Below, piece by piece: positions 1-7,470 of a stretch of 64,000 nt of DNA; the stretch's first letter is position 1, and every line of letters starts with the position of its first letter. Source of the DNA: QHXW01 sp035297145. Lineage in GTDB: Bacteria > Acidobacteriota > Terriglobia > Bryobacterales > Bryobacteraceae. Made by a program: the position numbers and the translations under genes. The DNA is taken from the NCBI GenBank assembly GCA_035297145.1, contig DATGZN010000026.1:62001-126000 (forward strand). Direction: 5' to 3'. The notes below the pieces were generated by a model that did no database searches, was not told the DNA's origin, and was given only the letters and a program-made list of their open reading frames with translations.

Positions 1-1319
1 CCGCCCGCCACCGCCAGCCAATCGGAGACCGACTGCCTGATCAACCAGATGTTGAGCCCCAGAATAACGGCCGCCGTGATCCAGGCCAGAACCGTGACCC
101 AAAGTTTGTTGGCAAACTCACCCATGCGCCGCCGGTCACTGGTGAAATGCAACAGCGGGATGACCGCGAAGGGAAGCTGCATGTTAATGATCACCTGGCT
201 CAAAATCAGCAGGCGATATGTCCCCGCGTCGCCGGCAATGTAAATCGTGATGGCGGCCGGTATTACGGCCAGGCTTCGGGTAATCAGCCGGCGCAGCCAC
301 GGCCGCATGCGGAAATTGAGAAAGCCCTCCATCACAATCTGCCCGGCCAGGGTTCCGGTCAGCGTGGAGGATTGTCCCGAGGCCAGCAGCGCAATGGCGA
401 ATACCACGCTCGCCACAGCCGTTCCGAGCAGCGGCGCCAGCAGCAGGTGCGCCTGTTGAATTTCCGTCACCACGATGCCGCGTTTAAAAAATACCGTCCC
501 CGCGACAATCAGGATTGCGGCATTCACCAGCAGCGCACCGTTCAATGCGACTAACGAATCAATGAAGTTGTACTGGCAGGCGATGCGCTTATCCGCTTGA
601 CTGGTGCCGATGCGCCGCGTCTGCACCAGCGCCGAATGTAGATAGAGATTATGCGGCATCACCGTAGCGCCAATGATCGCGACCGCAATGAAAAGATTGT
701 TGGCGTTTACGCGCGGAATCAAGCCGGTTGCCATTTGCGACCACGCCGGTTTGGCCAGAAAAATTTCAAAGCAGAAACAGCCCGCGATTACCGCAATGAG
801 CGCCAGCACGAACGCCTCAATGATGCGGATGCCGAAACGCTGGAACCACAGCACCAGCAGTGTGTCGGCGGCGGTTACGATGACACCGATGAGCAGCGGC
901 AGATGGAACAGCAGATTGAGCGCGATGGCCGCGCCCAACACTTCCGCCAGATCGCAGGCGGCGATGGCGATCTCACACAACACCCAGAGCGCATGGGTGA
1001 CCGGACGCGGATACGTTTCGCGGCAGGCCTGCGCCAGATCACGCCCCGCGACAATGCCCAAGCGCGCGCTCAGCGTCTGCAACAGCACCGCCATGGCGTT
1101 CGACATGACCAGCACCCACAGCAGCCGGTAGCCGAATCGCGCGCCACCTTCCAGGTCCGTGGCCCAGTTGCCGGGGTCCATATACCCTACGCTGACCAGG
1201 TAAGCCGGCCCCGCAAAAGCAAACATGCGCCGCCAGATGGTGAGGTGCGTGGTGCCGACGGACGAATGTACCTCCGCCAGTGACGGATGCCCTACGTCCG
1301 CGGTGCGCAAGGTGCCCAC
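1..1319 (-). CDS. mntH: NRAMP (SLC11) divalent metal transporter MntH-like, partial
   Basis: Proton-coupled Mn2+/Fe2+ importer of the inner membrane. Translating the minus strand gives a continuous polytopic protein with no stop before the left edge, so the C-terminus is missing. TM1 carries the canonical metal-site motif DPGN (context GYMDPGNWATD) and TM6 carries MPHN (context ATVMPHNLYLHS). Both are signatures of true transition-metal NRAMPs. An in-frame TAA lies just upstream, so the first usable start is the GTG at 1317-1319. An ATG at 1329 opens a different frame and is not the gene. A 20-bp palindrome sits 12 bp upstream of the GTG and probably controls it. The contrast with the second SLC11 gene at 13975, which lacks both motifs, supports the assignment. 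Identity is secure; the exact start is less so. Confidence 0.9.
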   Translation of the reverse strand, partial: MGTLRTADVGHPSLAEVHSSVGTTHLTIWRRMFAFAGPAYLVSVGYMDPGNWATDLEGGARFGYRLLWVLVMSNAMAVLLQTLSARLGIVAGRDLAQACRETYPRPVTHALWVLCEIAIAACDLAEVLGAAIALNLLFHLPLLIGVIVTAADTLLVLWFQRFGIRIIEAFVLALIAVIAGCFCFEIFLAKPAWSQMATGLIPRVNANNLFIAVAIIGATVMPHNLYLHSALVQTRRIGTSQADKRIACQYNFIDSLVALNGALLVNAAILIVAGTVFFKRGIVVTEIQQAHLLLAPLLGTAVASVVFAIALLASGQSSTLTGTLAGQIVMEGFLNFRMRPWLRRLITRSLAVIPAAITIYIAGDAGTYRLLILSQVIINMQLPFAVIPLLHFTSDRRRMGEFANKLWVTVLAWITAAVILGLNIWLIRQSVSDWLAVAG

Positions 1320-1331
1320 AGGCTTCCATAT

Positions 1332-1351
1332 TACTTAACTATAGTTAAGTA
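1332..1351. promoter_or_regulatory. Perfect 20-bp palindrome, candidate metal-regulator operator
   Basis: The sequence TACTTAACTATAGTTAAGTA is its own reverse complement. It lies between the divergent NRAMP gene (12 bp away) and the ORF6N gene. Its AT-rich TTAAC-GTTAA core resembles operators of the DtxR/MntR family, which repress manganese importers. Its place over the presumed promoter of the transporter fits repression. The identity of the regulator is inferred; no dtxR/mntR gene is in the window. Confidence 0.6.
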
Positions 1352-1398
1352 GGCAAGAAGCCTTGGAGAGCTTTCCTGGCTGATCGGGACTATGGTTT

Positions 1399-1941
1399 TT
1401 GCCCAAGAAGATTTTACCGAGCGATCAACTTGTGCCCATGGCACTGATCGAGCGGAGGATTCTTCTCATCCGAGCGCACAAGGTGATGCTCGATCGGCAT
1501 CTTGCCGAAATTTACGAGGTCCCAACGTTCCGGCTGAATGAAGCCGTGAAGCGGAACCGCCAGCGTTTCCCCGAAGATTTCATGTTCCAACTCAGCCGGA
1601 AGGAGGCGGCATTTTTGACATCGCAAACTGCGATGTCAAAACCAGTCCGTGGAGGTCGGCGGACGCTGCCTTACGTTTTCACCGAGCAGGGGGTCGCCAT
1701 GCTTTCGACGGTCTTGAAAAGCGAACGAGCCATCGCCGTCAATATCGCAATCATGCGTGCCTTTGTCCGGTTGCGCCAGATCTTGGCCACTCATAAGGAC
1801 CTGGCCGAGAGACTGGACGCCATGGAAAAGAAGTGCGACAAACAGTTTAAGACAGTCTTTGAGGTCCTCCGCCAGCTCATGGAGCGACCACCCCAGCCTT
1901 CAAAACGCCCAATCGGATTCGTGGGCCCGGCAACGCCCTAG
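1399..1941 (+). CDS. ORF6N-domain DNA-binding protein
   Basis: The N-terminal ~110 residues match the ORF6N domain found in phage antirepressors and in stand-alone bacterial proteins: ERRILLIRAHKVMLDRHLAE, then NEAVKRNRQRFPEDFMFQL, then TEQGVAMLSTVL. The C-terminal part (about 125-165) is helical and charged, likely a coiled coil for oligomerisation. The reading frame opens at a TTG (1399). An in-frame ATG at 1438 (MALIERR) is close to the usual domain start and may be the true one. Such genes travel as single mobile cargo genes and probably bind DNA, but their cellular role is unknown. It is transcribed away from the NRAMP gene across the shared palindrome. Confidence 0.8.
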   Translation: MPKKILPSDQLVPMALIERRILLIRAHKVMLDRHLAEIYEVPTFRLNEAVKRNRQRFPEDFMFQLSRKEAAFLTSQTAMSKPVRGGRRTLPYVFTEQGVAMLSTVLKSERAIAVNIAIMRAFVRLRQILATHKDLAERLDAMEKKCDKQFKTVFEVLRQLMERPPQPSKRPIGFVGPATP

Positions 1942-1951
1942 CCACTCATCT

Positions 1952-3166
1952 TCACGGGTACACCGCCGTCACTCTCTCCCCATCCCGCAGAGCGAAATCA
2001 GTAGGCAACGCCACCGCATCGCCCTCGGCTAGCCCATCCGCAACCTGCAAACGGCTGATGCTGCTCGTGCCTGTCTTGATGGCGCGCCAGCGGATCGTAT
2101 CGCCCGTCAGCACAAACACGCCTGCGCCGGCGGTGTCGCGGCGCATCGCCTCTTTAGGAATCGTCAGAGCATTCTCCACCACGCGCGCGCGAATCTCCGC
2201 ATTCACGTTGGTCCCGGGGACCAACACATGCTGCGGGTTTTCGATGGTGCACAGCACCTCACCCACTTGGCGCGTTCCTAACGGATGGATCTCGGTCGGC
2301 AACTGCTCCACCACGCCCGGCCAACCGCGCCCAGGCAGCGCGTCCCAAGTGATGTTCATCGGAAACCCCACCGACACGCGCCCCAGCTCCGGCTCGTCCA
2401 CATAAACGCGCACGCGCAGCCGATCCAACACGCCGACGCCTGCAACCAGATCACCAGGGTTTAGGTAGGTTCCCATCCGCACCGGCAAGTTGTATACCGT
2501 GCCCGCGATCGGTGACCGGACGAGCGCGTCCGCTATGCGGCGCTGCGCCAGCCGTATGTCGGCTTCAGCCTCGTGCAGCCTGGCTTCGGCCACCGCCTTG
2601 TCGGAAGAAGTAATCAGCGCCGAGCGTTTGTGCTCCAGGGACTCGATCTCGAGATTCGCCTGGCTAAGTTTGCTCTGCGCCGCATCCACCTCTTGCCTGG
2701 TCGCGGCCTGCTTTTGCTCCAACCGGTGCAGCGCATCGTAATTTCGCTGTGCGGTGTCCCGATCCAGCTTGGCGCGCGCGATGCTGCCGTCGATTTCCAC
2801 CAGCTCGGCTTTTCGGCCTCCGCGCTCGATATTGTCCAGCGTCCCCTTGGCCTGCTCCAGGCGCGATTGCGCGGCCGCGAGCTGCGCATCGAGATCCGGT
2901 ACCTTGAGCCGCACCAGCTCGGCCCCCTCGGCGATGGTTTGCCCTTCCTTCACGGGTAGCTCAACCACCGATCCCGCCATGTCCACGCGAACCGAAGCGA
3001 ACCGCAGCGGCTCCACTTTACCGTTGGTGATGAGGTTGCTGATGAGAGTCTCGCGCCGCACTTTGACGAAAGGCGTCTCGGGCGGCTCATGATTTTTGGT
3101 GTAAGCCCAAAACCCAAGCGCGGCAAGGGGCGCAAGCACGAGAATCAGAATGTAGCGTCTCTTCAA
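1952..3166 (-). CDS. HlyD/RND-type periplasmic adaptor (membrane fusion) protein
   Basis: Adaptor subunit linking an inner-membrane pump to an outer-membrane channel. One N-terminal membrane anchor (KRRYILILVLAPLAALGFWA) is followed by a barrel/lipoyl half, a long heptad-rich helical hairpin (AQLAAAQSRLEQAKGTL to LIEHKRS-like segments), the second lipoyl half (VRSPIAGTVYNLPVRMGTYL) and a C-terminal beta-barrel and membrane-proximal domain. The frame is open back to a GTG at 3208, but a TTG at 3166 has GGAG six bases upstream and overlaps the stop of the preceding gene as TTGA, so translational coupling from there is preferred. No permease or outer-membrane partner is adjacent, so the substrate is unknown. 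Confidence 0.82.
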   Translation of the reverse strand: MKRRYILILVLAPLAALGFWAYTKNHEPPETPFVKVRRETLISNLITNGKVEPLRFASVRVDMAGSVVELPVKEGQTIAEGAELVRLKVPDLDAQLAAAQSRLEQAKGTLDNIERGGRKAELVEIDGSIARAKLDRDTAQRNYDALHRLEQKQAATRQEVDAAQSKLSQANLEIESLEHKRSALITSSDKAVAEARLHEAEADIRLAQRRIADALVRSPIAGTVYNLPVRMGTYLNPGDLVAGVGVLDRLRVRVYVDEPELGRVSVGFPMNITWDALPGRGWPGVVEQLPTEIHPLGTRQVGEVLCTIENPQHVLVPGTNVNAEIRARVVENALTIPKEAMRRDTAGAGVFVLTGDTIRWRAIKTGTSSISRLQVADGLAEGDAVALPTDFALRDGERVTAVYP

Positions 3167-3738
3167 TCGAGGCTCCGTCGGGCGCAGTAGTCGAACAACA
3201 GTTGCCACTCGGCGCGCTGAATTTCCAACGCGGCGTGTTCAAGCTCTGAATCCGGTTGGCGGCGCGCGCGTTCGCAGACGGCGATGAAAGCCATAGGGTC
3301 CCACGCTCCGGAAAGGTTTAGGTTAGCCTTGGGGTGCGCTGCCTCAATGGCTCGCGCTTGCTCCAGCAGGGCGGGGAAGACCGGATGCTTTCCCACTCTC
3401 TGGAACCAGTACGAGGAATTGCCGGCATCGGGTTCCTGCCGATGAACGATAGCGTGCCAGTAGCTGCCTTCCGCGGTCGTGTCCGCTTGCGTGATTTCGT
3501 GAGCCTCGTCACGGCACGAGAAGTATAAATAGAGTCCCGCCAGCGAGCCACGCGGAGCGCGAGCTGAGGCGAATAGATCTTGCGATTTCGAGTTTCGGAT
3601 GCGCCGCCGCGCCTCATCGGAGCAGCACGCGCCCTCAGCCAATGGCATCAGGCGTGCCCCATTGCCCGCAAGCGCAAGAATCTCAGCGACCGTGGCGCCA
3701 TAAACTATTGGATTCCAATGCATCAAAACCGGTTTCAC
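3163..3738 (-). CDS. Conserved hypothetical protein
   Basis: Protein of 191 residues, not recognised. It starts MKPVLMHWNPIVYGATVAEI and has no obvious signal peptide or membrane segment. It is rich in aromatic residues and Trp/Tyr-containing stretches (SYWHAIVHRQEPDAGNSSYW), and it has a Cys pair (GACCSDEA) and a further SCRDE motif. Its stop overlaps the likely TTG start of the adaptor gene by 4 bases, so the two are probably co-transcribed. The function cannot be inferred from the sequence. Confidence 0.65.
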   Translation of the reverse strand: MKPVLMHWNPIVYGATVAEILALAGNGARLMPLAEGACCSDEARRRIRNSKSQDLFASARAPRGSLAGLYLYFSCRDEAHEITQADTTAEGSYWHAIVHRQEPDAGNSSYWFQRVGKHPVFPALLEQARAIEAAHPKANLNLSGAWDPMAFIAVCERARRQPDSELEHAALEIQRAEWQLLFDYCARRSLD

Positions 3739-3823
3739 GCTGTGAACAGGCCGAAAGTTTCCCAGCCGCGTATGAATACTGATACTTCATTGTCTAACAT
3801 GTAACTATGGCGGGTACAGTCGC

Positions 3824-4609
3824 GTGGCGGTAAAGACTGCGCTGGTGCTTTCGGCGGGAGGGATGTTCGGCGCTTATCAGGCAGGCGTGTGGCGGGAACT
3901 CTCTGCATGGTTCCATCCTGATCTTGTGGTCGGCACATCGGCCGGAGCACTGAATGGGTGGTTGATCGCCGGCGGCTGCGAGCCGGAAGAACTGATCAGC
4001 CTGTGGACCGATCCTGCGACGGCGGCATTTCTCAAGTTGCGGCCCCCGCTCCAGCGCTGGCGTGGATTCTTCGATGGCGAGACGTTTTCCGAACGTGTTC
4101 AGGAGCTGTATTCCCGGCACAGGCCTCGCATTCCGATCGGTGTGGTGCTCACCGAAGTGCCGCGCCTCGTGCCACGCCTGTTTCAAACCGACGAAATCAC
4201 GTGGCAGCATCTGGCGGCTGCCTGTGCCATTCCCCTGGGACTGCCTCCGCAACGCATCGGCGGCCGTTGGTATGTGGATGGCGGATTGCTAGGTGCGCTG
4301 CCTCTCTGGGCGGCACCGCAAATGGGCGCAACACGCGCCATCGCTGTGAATGCGCTCCCTTTCCTGCCTTCCCCCGTCATGCGCGCCGGCGTCGGGGCGT
4401 TGCGCCGGGCCAGTCCGCCACTTCCAACCGTTGGCTCACTCGATGTGATCACGATCGCACCCGAGGGCGGTCTGGGCACCGTCTCCGATGCCGTCCGCTG
4501 GAGTCGCGACAACGTGCTGCGCATGATCGAGCGCGGCTCGGCGGACGCCCGACGCGTCACAGCCGCCGAGTGGGCGAGTCGCGATTCCGCCCAGCGCGTT
4601 CTACAATAG
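3824..4609 (+). CDS. Patatin-like phospholipase
   Basis: Serine lipid acyl hydrolase with a Ser-Asp dyad. The oxyanion motif is GGMFGAYQAG (residues ~12-21), the nucleophile elbow is GTSAG (Ser ~39) and the catalytic aspartate is in DGG (VDGGLLGALPL, ~150). At 261 residues it is a compact single-domain form like the bacterial RssA/YchK group, without a signal peptide, so probably cytoplasmic. The start is GTG at 3824: the nearby ATG at 3807 reaches a stop after eight codons. It is divergent from the hypothetical gene upstream and is followed after 6 bp by two small genes, probably one operon. Physiological substrate unknown. Confidence 0.88.
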   Translation: MAVKTALVLSAGGMFGAYQAGVWRELSAWFHPDLVVGTSAGALNGWLIAGGCEPEELISLWTDPATAAFLKLRPPLQRWRGFFDGETFSERVQELYSRHRPRIPIGVVLTEVPRLVPRLFQTDEITWQHLAAACAIPLGLPPQRIGGRWYVDGGLLGALPLWAAPQMGATRAIAVNALPFLPSPVMRAGVGALRRASPPLPTVGSLDVITIAPEGGLGTVSDAVRWSRDNVLRMIERGSADARRVTAAEWASRDSAQRVLQ

Positions 4610-4615
4610 CCCTTA

Positions 4616-4963
4616 ATGCCGAATTACCGGATTTATCGCATGAAAGAGGGTCCGCGCCAGCACTTCCGTTTAGCGCCGCATGTCGCCGGCGCGGCCAACG
4701 TCAAGCGCAAGGATTACGAGGAAGGCGGCCAGGTCGAGGCCCCCAACGAATACGCGGCGTGGGACCAATTGCGCCCGTCCCGCCAGCCGCTCGACGTGGG
4801 CGATTTGCTCGAAACCGACAGTGGCGAGTTGCGCATCTGCAAGTACATCGGATTCGAGGCAGCCGCATGGGTGCTGCCGCCGCCCGATCCCGCCTTGACG
4901 CAAGAAAGTTTCGCGCAGGAACCCGAGGTGGCGGCGCCGGCCGCGGGAGACTCCCATGCGTGA
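4616..4963 (+). CDS. Small conserved hypothetical protein
   Basis: Protein of 115 residues beginning MPNYRIYRMKEGPRQHFRLA, with an acidic and Ala/Pro-rich tail. There is no signal peptide, membrane helix or recognisable catalytic motif. It starts 6 bp after the patatin stop and its 3' end overlaps the next gene by 8 bp, so the three genes form one transcription unit. Not recognised; the tight coupling to a zinc-ribbon protein suggests a joint role. Confidence 0.65.
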   Translation: MPNYRIYRMKEGPRQHFRLAPHVAGAANVKRKDYEEGGQVEAPNEYAAWDQLRPSRQPLDVGDLLETDSGELRICKYIGFEAAAWVLPPPDPALTQESFAQEPEVAAPAAGDSHA

Positions 4964-5243
4964 GGTCCGGTTGGGTGACATCATCGACGACTACTGCGTG
5001 AAGTGCAAGCGCATCATGAATCACTCGGTTGTCTCGATGCTCGATCGCGATCCCGCCAAAGTCCGCTGCCGCACCTGCTACAGCGATCACGACTACCGCC
5101 ACGAGCAGGCCCCGCCGCCTAAAGTGGACACCCGCAAGGCCGCTCTGTTTAACGCAGTGCTCGAGAAAGTCCAACCCGAAGCTGCACCAGCGGCCGCCGC
5201 TGAGCCGGAGCCGGCGAAGGCCAAAGCCAAGCGAAAAAAATGA
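4956..5243 (+). CDS. Zinc-ribbon hypothetical protein
   Basis: Protein of 95 residues with a two-knuckle zinc ribbon: CVKC at ~14-17 and CRTC at ~38-41. It is followed by a linker and a low-complexity tail rich in Ala, Pro and Lys (PAAAAEPEPAKAKAKRKK), which could contact nucleic acid. It overlaps the preceding gene by 8 bp and ends just before a candidate terminator. The family is unknown; metal-binding adaptor or RNA/DNA-binding roles are guesses. Confidence 0.7.
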   Translation: MREVRLGDIIDDYCVKCKRIMNHSVVSMLDRDPAKVRCRTCYSDHDYRHEQAPPPKVDTRKAALFNAVLEKVQPEAAPAAAAEPEPAKAKAKRKK

Positions 5244-5268
5244 ACAACGCCGCTGTGGCGCGGGGGTA

Positions 5269-5302
5269 CCGCGGTTTTGGCGGGACACCCGCGGCTTTTT
5301 TT
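5269..5302 (+). terminator. Candidate intrinsic terminator
   Basis: CCGCGG at 5269-5274 can pair with CCGCGG at 5289-5294 across a 14-base loop, followed at once by CTTTTTTT. It ends the patatin/zinc-ribbon unit. It lies only 18 bp before the GalT-like start, so the transferase would need read-through or its own promoter. Confidence 0.5.
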
Positions 5303-5319
5303 CTCTCCAGTCCACGCAA

Positions 5320-6270
5320 ATGAGTGAGCTTCGATGGCATCCTCTACTGCGCGAGTGGGTGGCGGTAGCGGCGCACCGGCAGGGCCGGCCGCAAATGCCC
5401 AAGGACTGGTGCCCGTTCGACCCCGGCTCCGGCCGCGTGCCGGATAACTTCGACGTCCTCATCTACCCCAACGATTTTGCTGCTTTCAGCCTCGACGCCC
5501 CTCCGTTTTCCCCCGAGGCCGGCCTCTACGCGAAGACCGGCGCACGTGGCTCCTGCGACGTGGTGATCTACCATCCCGAGCACAATCTCGCGCCCTCACA
5601 ACTTTCAGTCGAACACTGGGGCAAGGTCGTGGACATCTGGATCCGGCGGCACCAGGAGCTGACGGCGCAGCCGGACATCCAATACGTCTACATCTTCGAA
5701 AACACCGGCGTGGCGATCGGCGTCACCATGCCGCATCCGCACGGTCAAATATACGCGTTCCCCTTCGTTCCGCCTCTTATACAGAGTGAACTCCACGCCG
5801 CGTCGGATCATCTGCGCGATCATGATGAGTGCATCTATTGCAGGATTCTGCGCGAGGAACTTGCGGCCGGCGAGAGACTCGTCACCGCAAATGCCGATTT
5901 TGTGGCCTTCGTTCCGTTTTTCGCGCGCTGGCCCGGAGAGATGCAAATTTGCGCGCGGCGGCATTTCGGAAGCATTCCCGAGCTAACTGGCGGCGAAGCT
6001 GCCAACCTCGCGGCCATCATCAAAAAGGTGCGGATGAAGTACGACAACCTCTGGGGATTCCAACTACCCTTGATGATGCTTCTCCGCCAGAGCCCGGCCA
6101 AGGGCCAGCATCCGTACTTTCACTTCCACATCGATTTCTATCCCATCCAGCGCAGCTCCACCAAGCTGAAATACCTGGCCGGCGTGGAAAGCGGAGCAGG
6201 GACCTTCCTCAACGACACCGTAGCTGAAGATAAGGCGCGCGAATTTCGAGAGACCGACCCGAGAATTTAG
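5320..6270 (+). CDS. galT: Galactose-1-phosphate uridylyltransferase-like (HIT-fold) protein
   Basis: Nucleotidyl transferase of the GalT branch of the HIT superfamily: it exchanges hexose-1-phosphate and UDP-sugar through a covalent uridylyl-histidine. The active-site motif HPHGQIYAFP is present near residue 145 and a second HFHIDFYP segment supplies C-terminal ligands. At 316 residues it is slightly shorter than E. coli GalT. The usual N-terminal CxxC zinc knuckle is reduced to one cysteine (DWCPFDPGSG); a separate CIYC pair occurs mid-protein. The frame is open upstream to 5029, but that part only overlaps the zinc-ribbon gene in another frame; ATG at 5320 (MSELRWHPLL) is the natural start. 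Substrate assignment within the family is not certain. Confidence 0.85.
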   Translation: MSELRWHPLLREWVAVAAHRQGRPQMPKDWCPFDPGSGRVPDNFDVLIYPNDFAAFSLDAPPFSPEAGLYAKTGARGSCDVVIYHPEHNLAPSQLSVEHWGKVVDIWIRRHQELTAQPDIQYVYIFENTGVAIGVTMPHPHGQIYAFPFVPPLIQSELHAASDHLRDHDECIYCRILREELAAGERLVTANADFVAFVPFFARWPGEMQICARRHFGSIPELTGGEAANLAAIIKKVRMKYDNLWGFQLPLMMLLRQSPAKGQHPYFHFHIDFYPIQRSSTKLKYLAGVESGAGTFLNDTVAEDKAREFRETDPRI

Positions 6271-6465
6271 AGCTTCCGCGGTTTGAATCCGTTCTTCTGC
6301 ATGATCTGCTGCGTAGCCCCGATCGCTTCCGGCAGCACTTAGAAGAACGCGCCCACGCGCTCGCTTTGAAAAATGATGGCGCCGCGATAGTTGTCGGCCT
6401 CGACTCCGTAGTCGATGCCGGCGGCGGTGATCGCCTTCACAAGTGCGCAGCTTCGCGATCGAGTG
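6271..6465 (-). pseudogene. Decayed copy of the small gene at 7161-7421
   Basis: The reverse strand reads AITAAGIDYGVEADNYRG, then AIIFQSERVGAFF, a stop, then VLPEAIGATQQIMQKNGFKP. This is line for line the C-terminal two thirds of the protein encoded at 7161-7421. The stop (TTA on the plus strand, 6339-6341) replaces the Tyr of FFYVLPEA, and a one-base deletion near 6445 breaks the frame further upstream. It sits directly against the end of the GalT-like gene. It is a dead paralog left by a duplication. Confidence 0.85.
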
Positions 6466-6538
6466 TTAGCCCCGGAGATGTGCAATGGCTCGCCGCAGGT
6501 GACGTGAACTCAATCCAAGGTCTTGCCGGTTCGACGGC

Positions 6539-7147
6539 TCATGTTCTGCGAACCGAACTTCCTGCGCGAAGTGACAGGCCAAGCACCGCAAGCGCCGCAG
6601 CCAATAGCGCCGCGCTTCCCGGTTCGGGTACGGTGTTGGTGATGGTCAGCGTCATCGTCCCCGTAGCTTCAAACAAATTTGCGATGGGGCCGATGAATTC
6701 GGTGGTGGTGGGCGTCTCAAATAACCCGTAAAAGTTGTGCGGCGTATAAACTCCTGGCATTGTGGGCAGACCGTTGTCGGTGACAAAAGCGAATGCAGCC
6801 TGCAAGCCCGGTCCGCCGACGCCAATAACGCAATCGCCGATGAACGAAGTGGCCTCGATCGTGGCATCCGGATTCCCGAACATCAAACATCCGAAGGGAC
6901 TTGGCGCCGCGGCCAAGTCCTGCGTAAATGTCCAACTGGTGGTCCCGTCCGTCACTGTGAACGGCGTGAACGTGGGCATGGCCCCGTCCGTTACAAAGTT
7001 CGGAGAGGTAAACGAGAAGCTGAAACTGTTTATTGGTCCGTCGAGAGCGTCGTATTGAAACGTGTACAACTCGCTGGCACGCGAGTATGGGGTCAAAGCC
7101 GCGGCAAAGGTGCATAGCAGCGCCCATCGCGGCAACACGCAAACCAT
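6539..7147 (-). CDS. PEP-CTERM sorting-domain secreted protein
   Basis: Exported protein of 202 residues. The N-terminal signal peptide (MVCVLPRWALLCTFAAALT) is followed by a beta-rich, Gly/Thr/Phe-rich body. The C-terminus has the tripartite PEP-CTERM sorting signal: VPEPGSAALLAAALAVLGLS, a hydrophobic helix, then a basic RAGSSVRR end. Such proteins are processed by exosortase and attached to the cell surface or exopolysaccharide. The frame is open to 7189, but the second ATG at 7147 starts the signal peptide properly. It lies between an intact small gene and a decayed copy of that gene. No exosortase is in the window. Confidence 0.85.
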   Translation of the reverse strand: MVCVLPRWALLCTFAAALTPYSRASELYTFQYDALDGPINSFSFSFTSPNFVTDGAMPTFTPFTVTDGTTSWTFTQDLAAAPSPFGCLMFGNPDATIEATSFIGDCVIGVGGPGLQAAFAFVTDNGLPTMPGVYTPHNFYGLFETPTTTEFIGPIANLFEATGTMTLTITNTVPEPGSAALLAAALAVLGLSLRAGSSVRRT

Positions 7148-7160
7148 GACGTGAAGTGTA

Positions 7161-7421
7161 TCATGGCCGTTCTCGCGGCTTGAAACCATTCCTCCGCATC
7201 ACCTGATGCGTAGCTTCCATCGCTTCCGGCAACACATAGAAGAACGCACCCACGCGTTCGCTTTGAAAGATGATGCCGCCCCGATAGTTGTCGGCCTCGA
7301 CCCCGTAGTCGATACCCGCCGCCGTGAGAATGGATTCCAACTGCACCGCTTCATTCAGTCGCTTGGCGATGTAAACCAGCTCGGCACGGTCTTCCCCGAA
7401 AAACGCGGCGTCCTGCTTCAT
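7161..7421 (-). CDS. Small conserved protein, DUF2007-like
   Basis: Protein of 86 residues: MKQDAAFFGEDRAELVYIAK, then LNEAVQLESILTAAGIDYGV and FFYVLPEAMEATHQVMRRNG. The pattern of a short alpha/beta protein comparing levels and folding like a signal-transducing PII-type/DUF2007 domain is suggestive only. The ATG at 7421 is preferred because an upstream in-frame ATG at 7460 would overlap the dprA start region. A pseudogene copy lies about 890 bp downstream (6271-6465), so the gene was duplicated once. Function unknown. Confidence 0.7.
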   Translation of the reverse strand: MKQDAAFFGEDRAELVYIAKRLNEAVQLESILTAAGIDYGVEADNYRGGIIFQSERVGAFFYVLPEAMEATHQVMRRNGFKPRERP

Positions 7422-7470
7422 TGAATTGAGATTCCGGGCCAACGTCGCCCACCAACACATCTTAGGAGAT

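Noticed and set aside
651..1283. Plus-strand frames over the NRAMP gene
   Set aside because: The minus strand gives a continuous transporter with DPGN and MPHN; the plus frames are Gln/Arg-rich nonsense.
1039..1329. Minus-strand frame starting ATG at 1329 over the NRAMP gene
   Set aside because: It is out of frame with the transporter and its product has no pattern; the transporter begins at a GTG ten bases on.
5029..5319. 97-codon N-terminal extension of the GalT-like frame
   Set aside because: It overlaps the zinc-ribbon gene in another frame and shows no conserved pattern; ATG 5320 is the family start.
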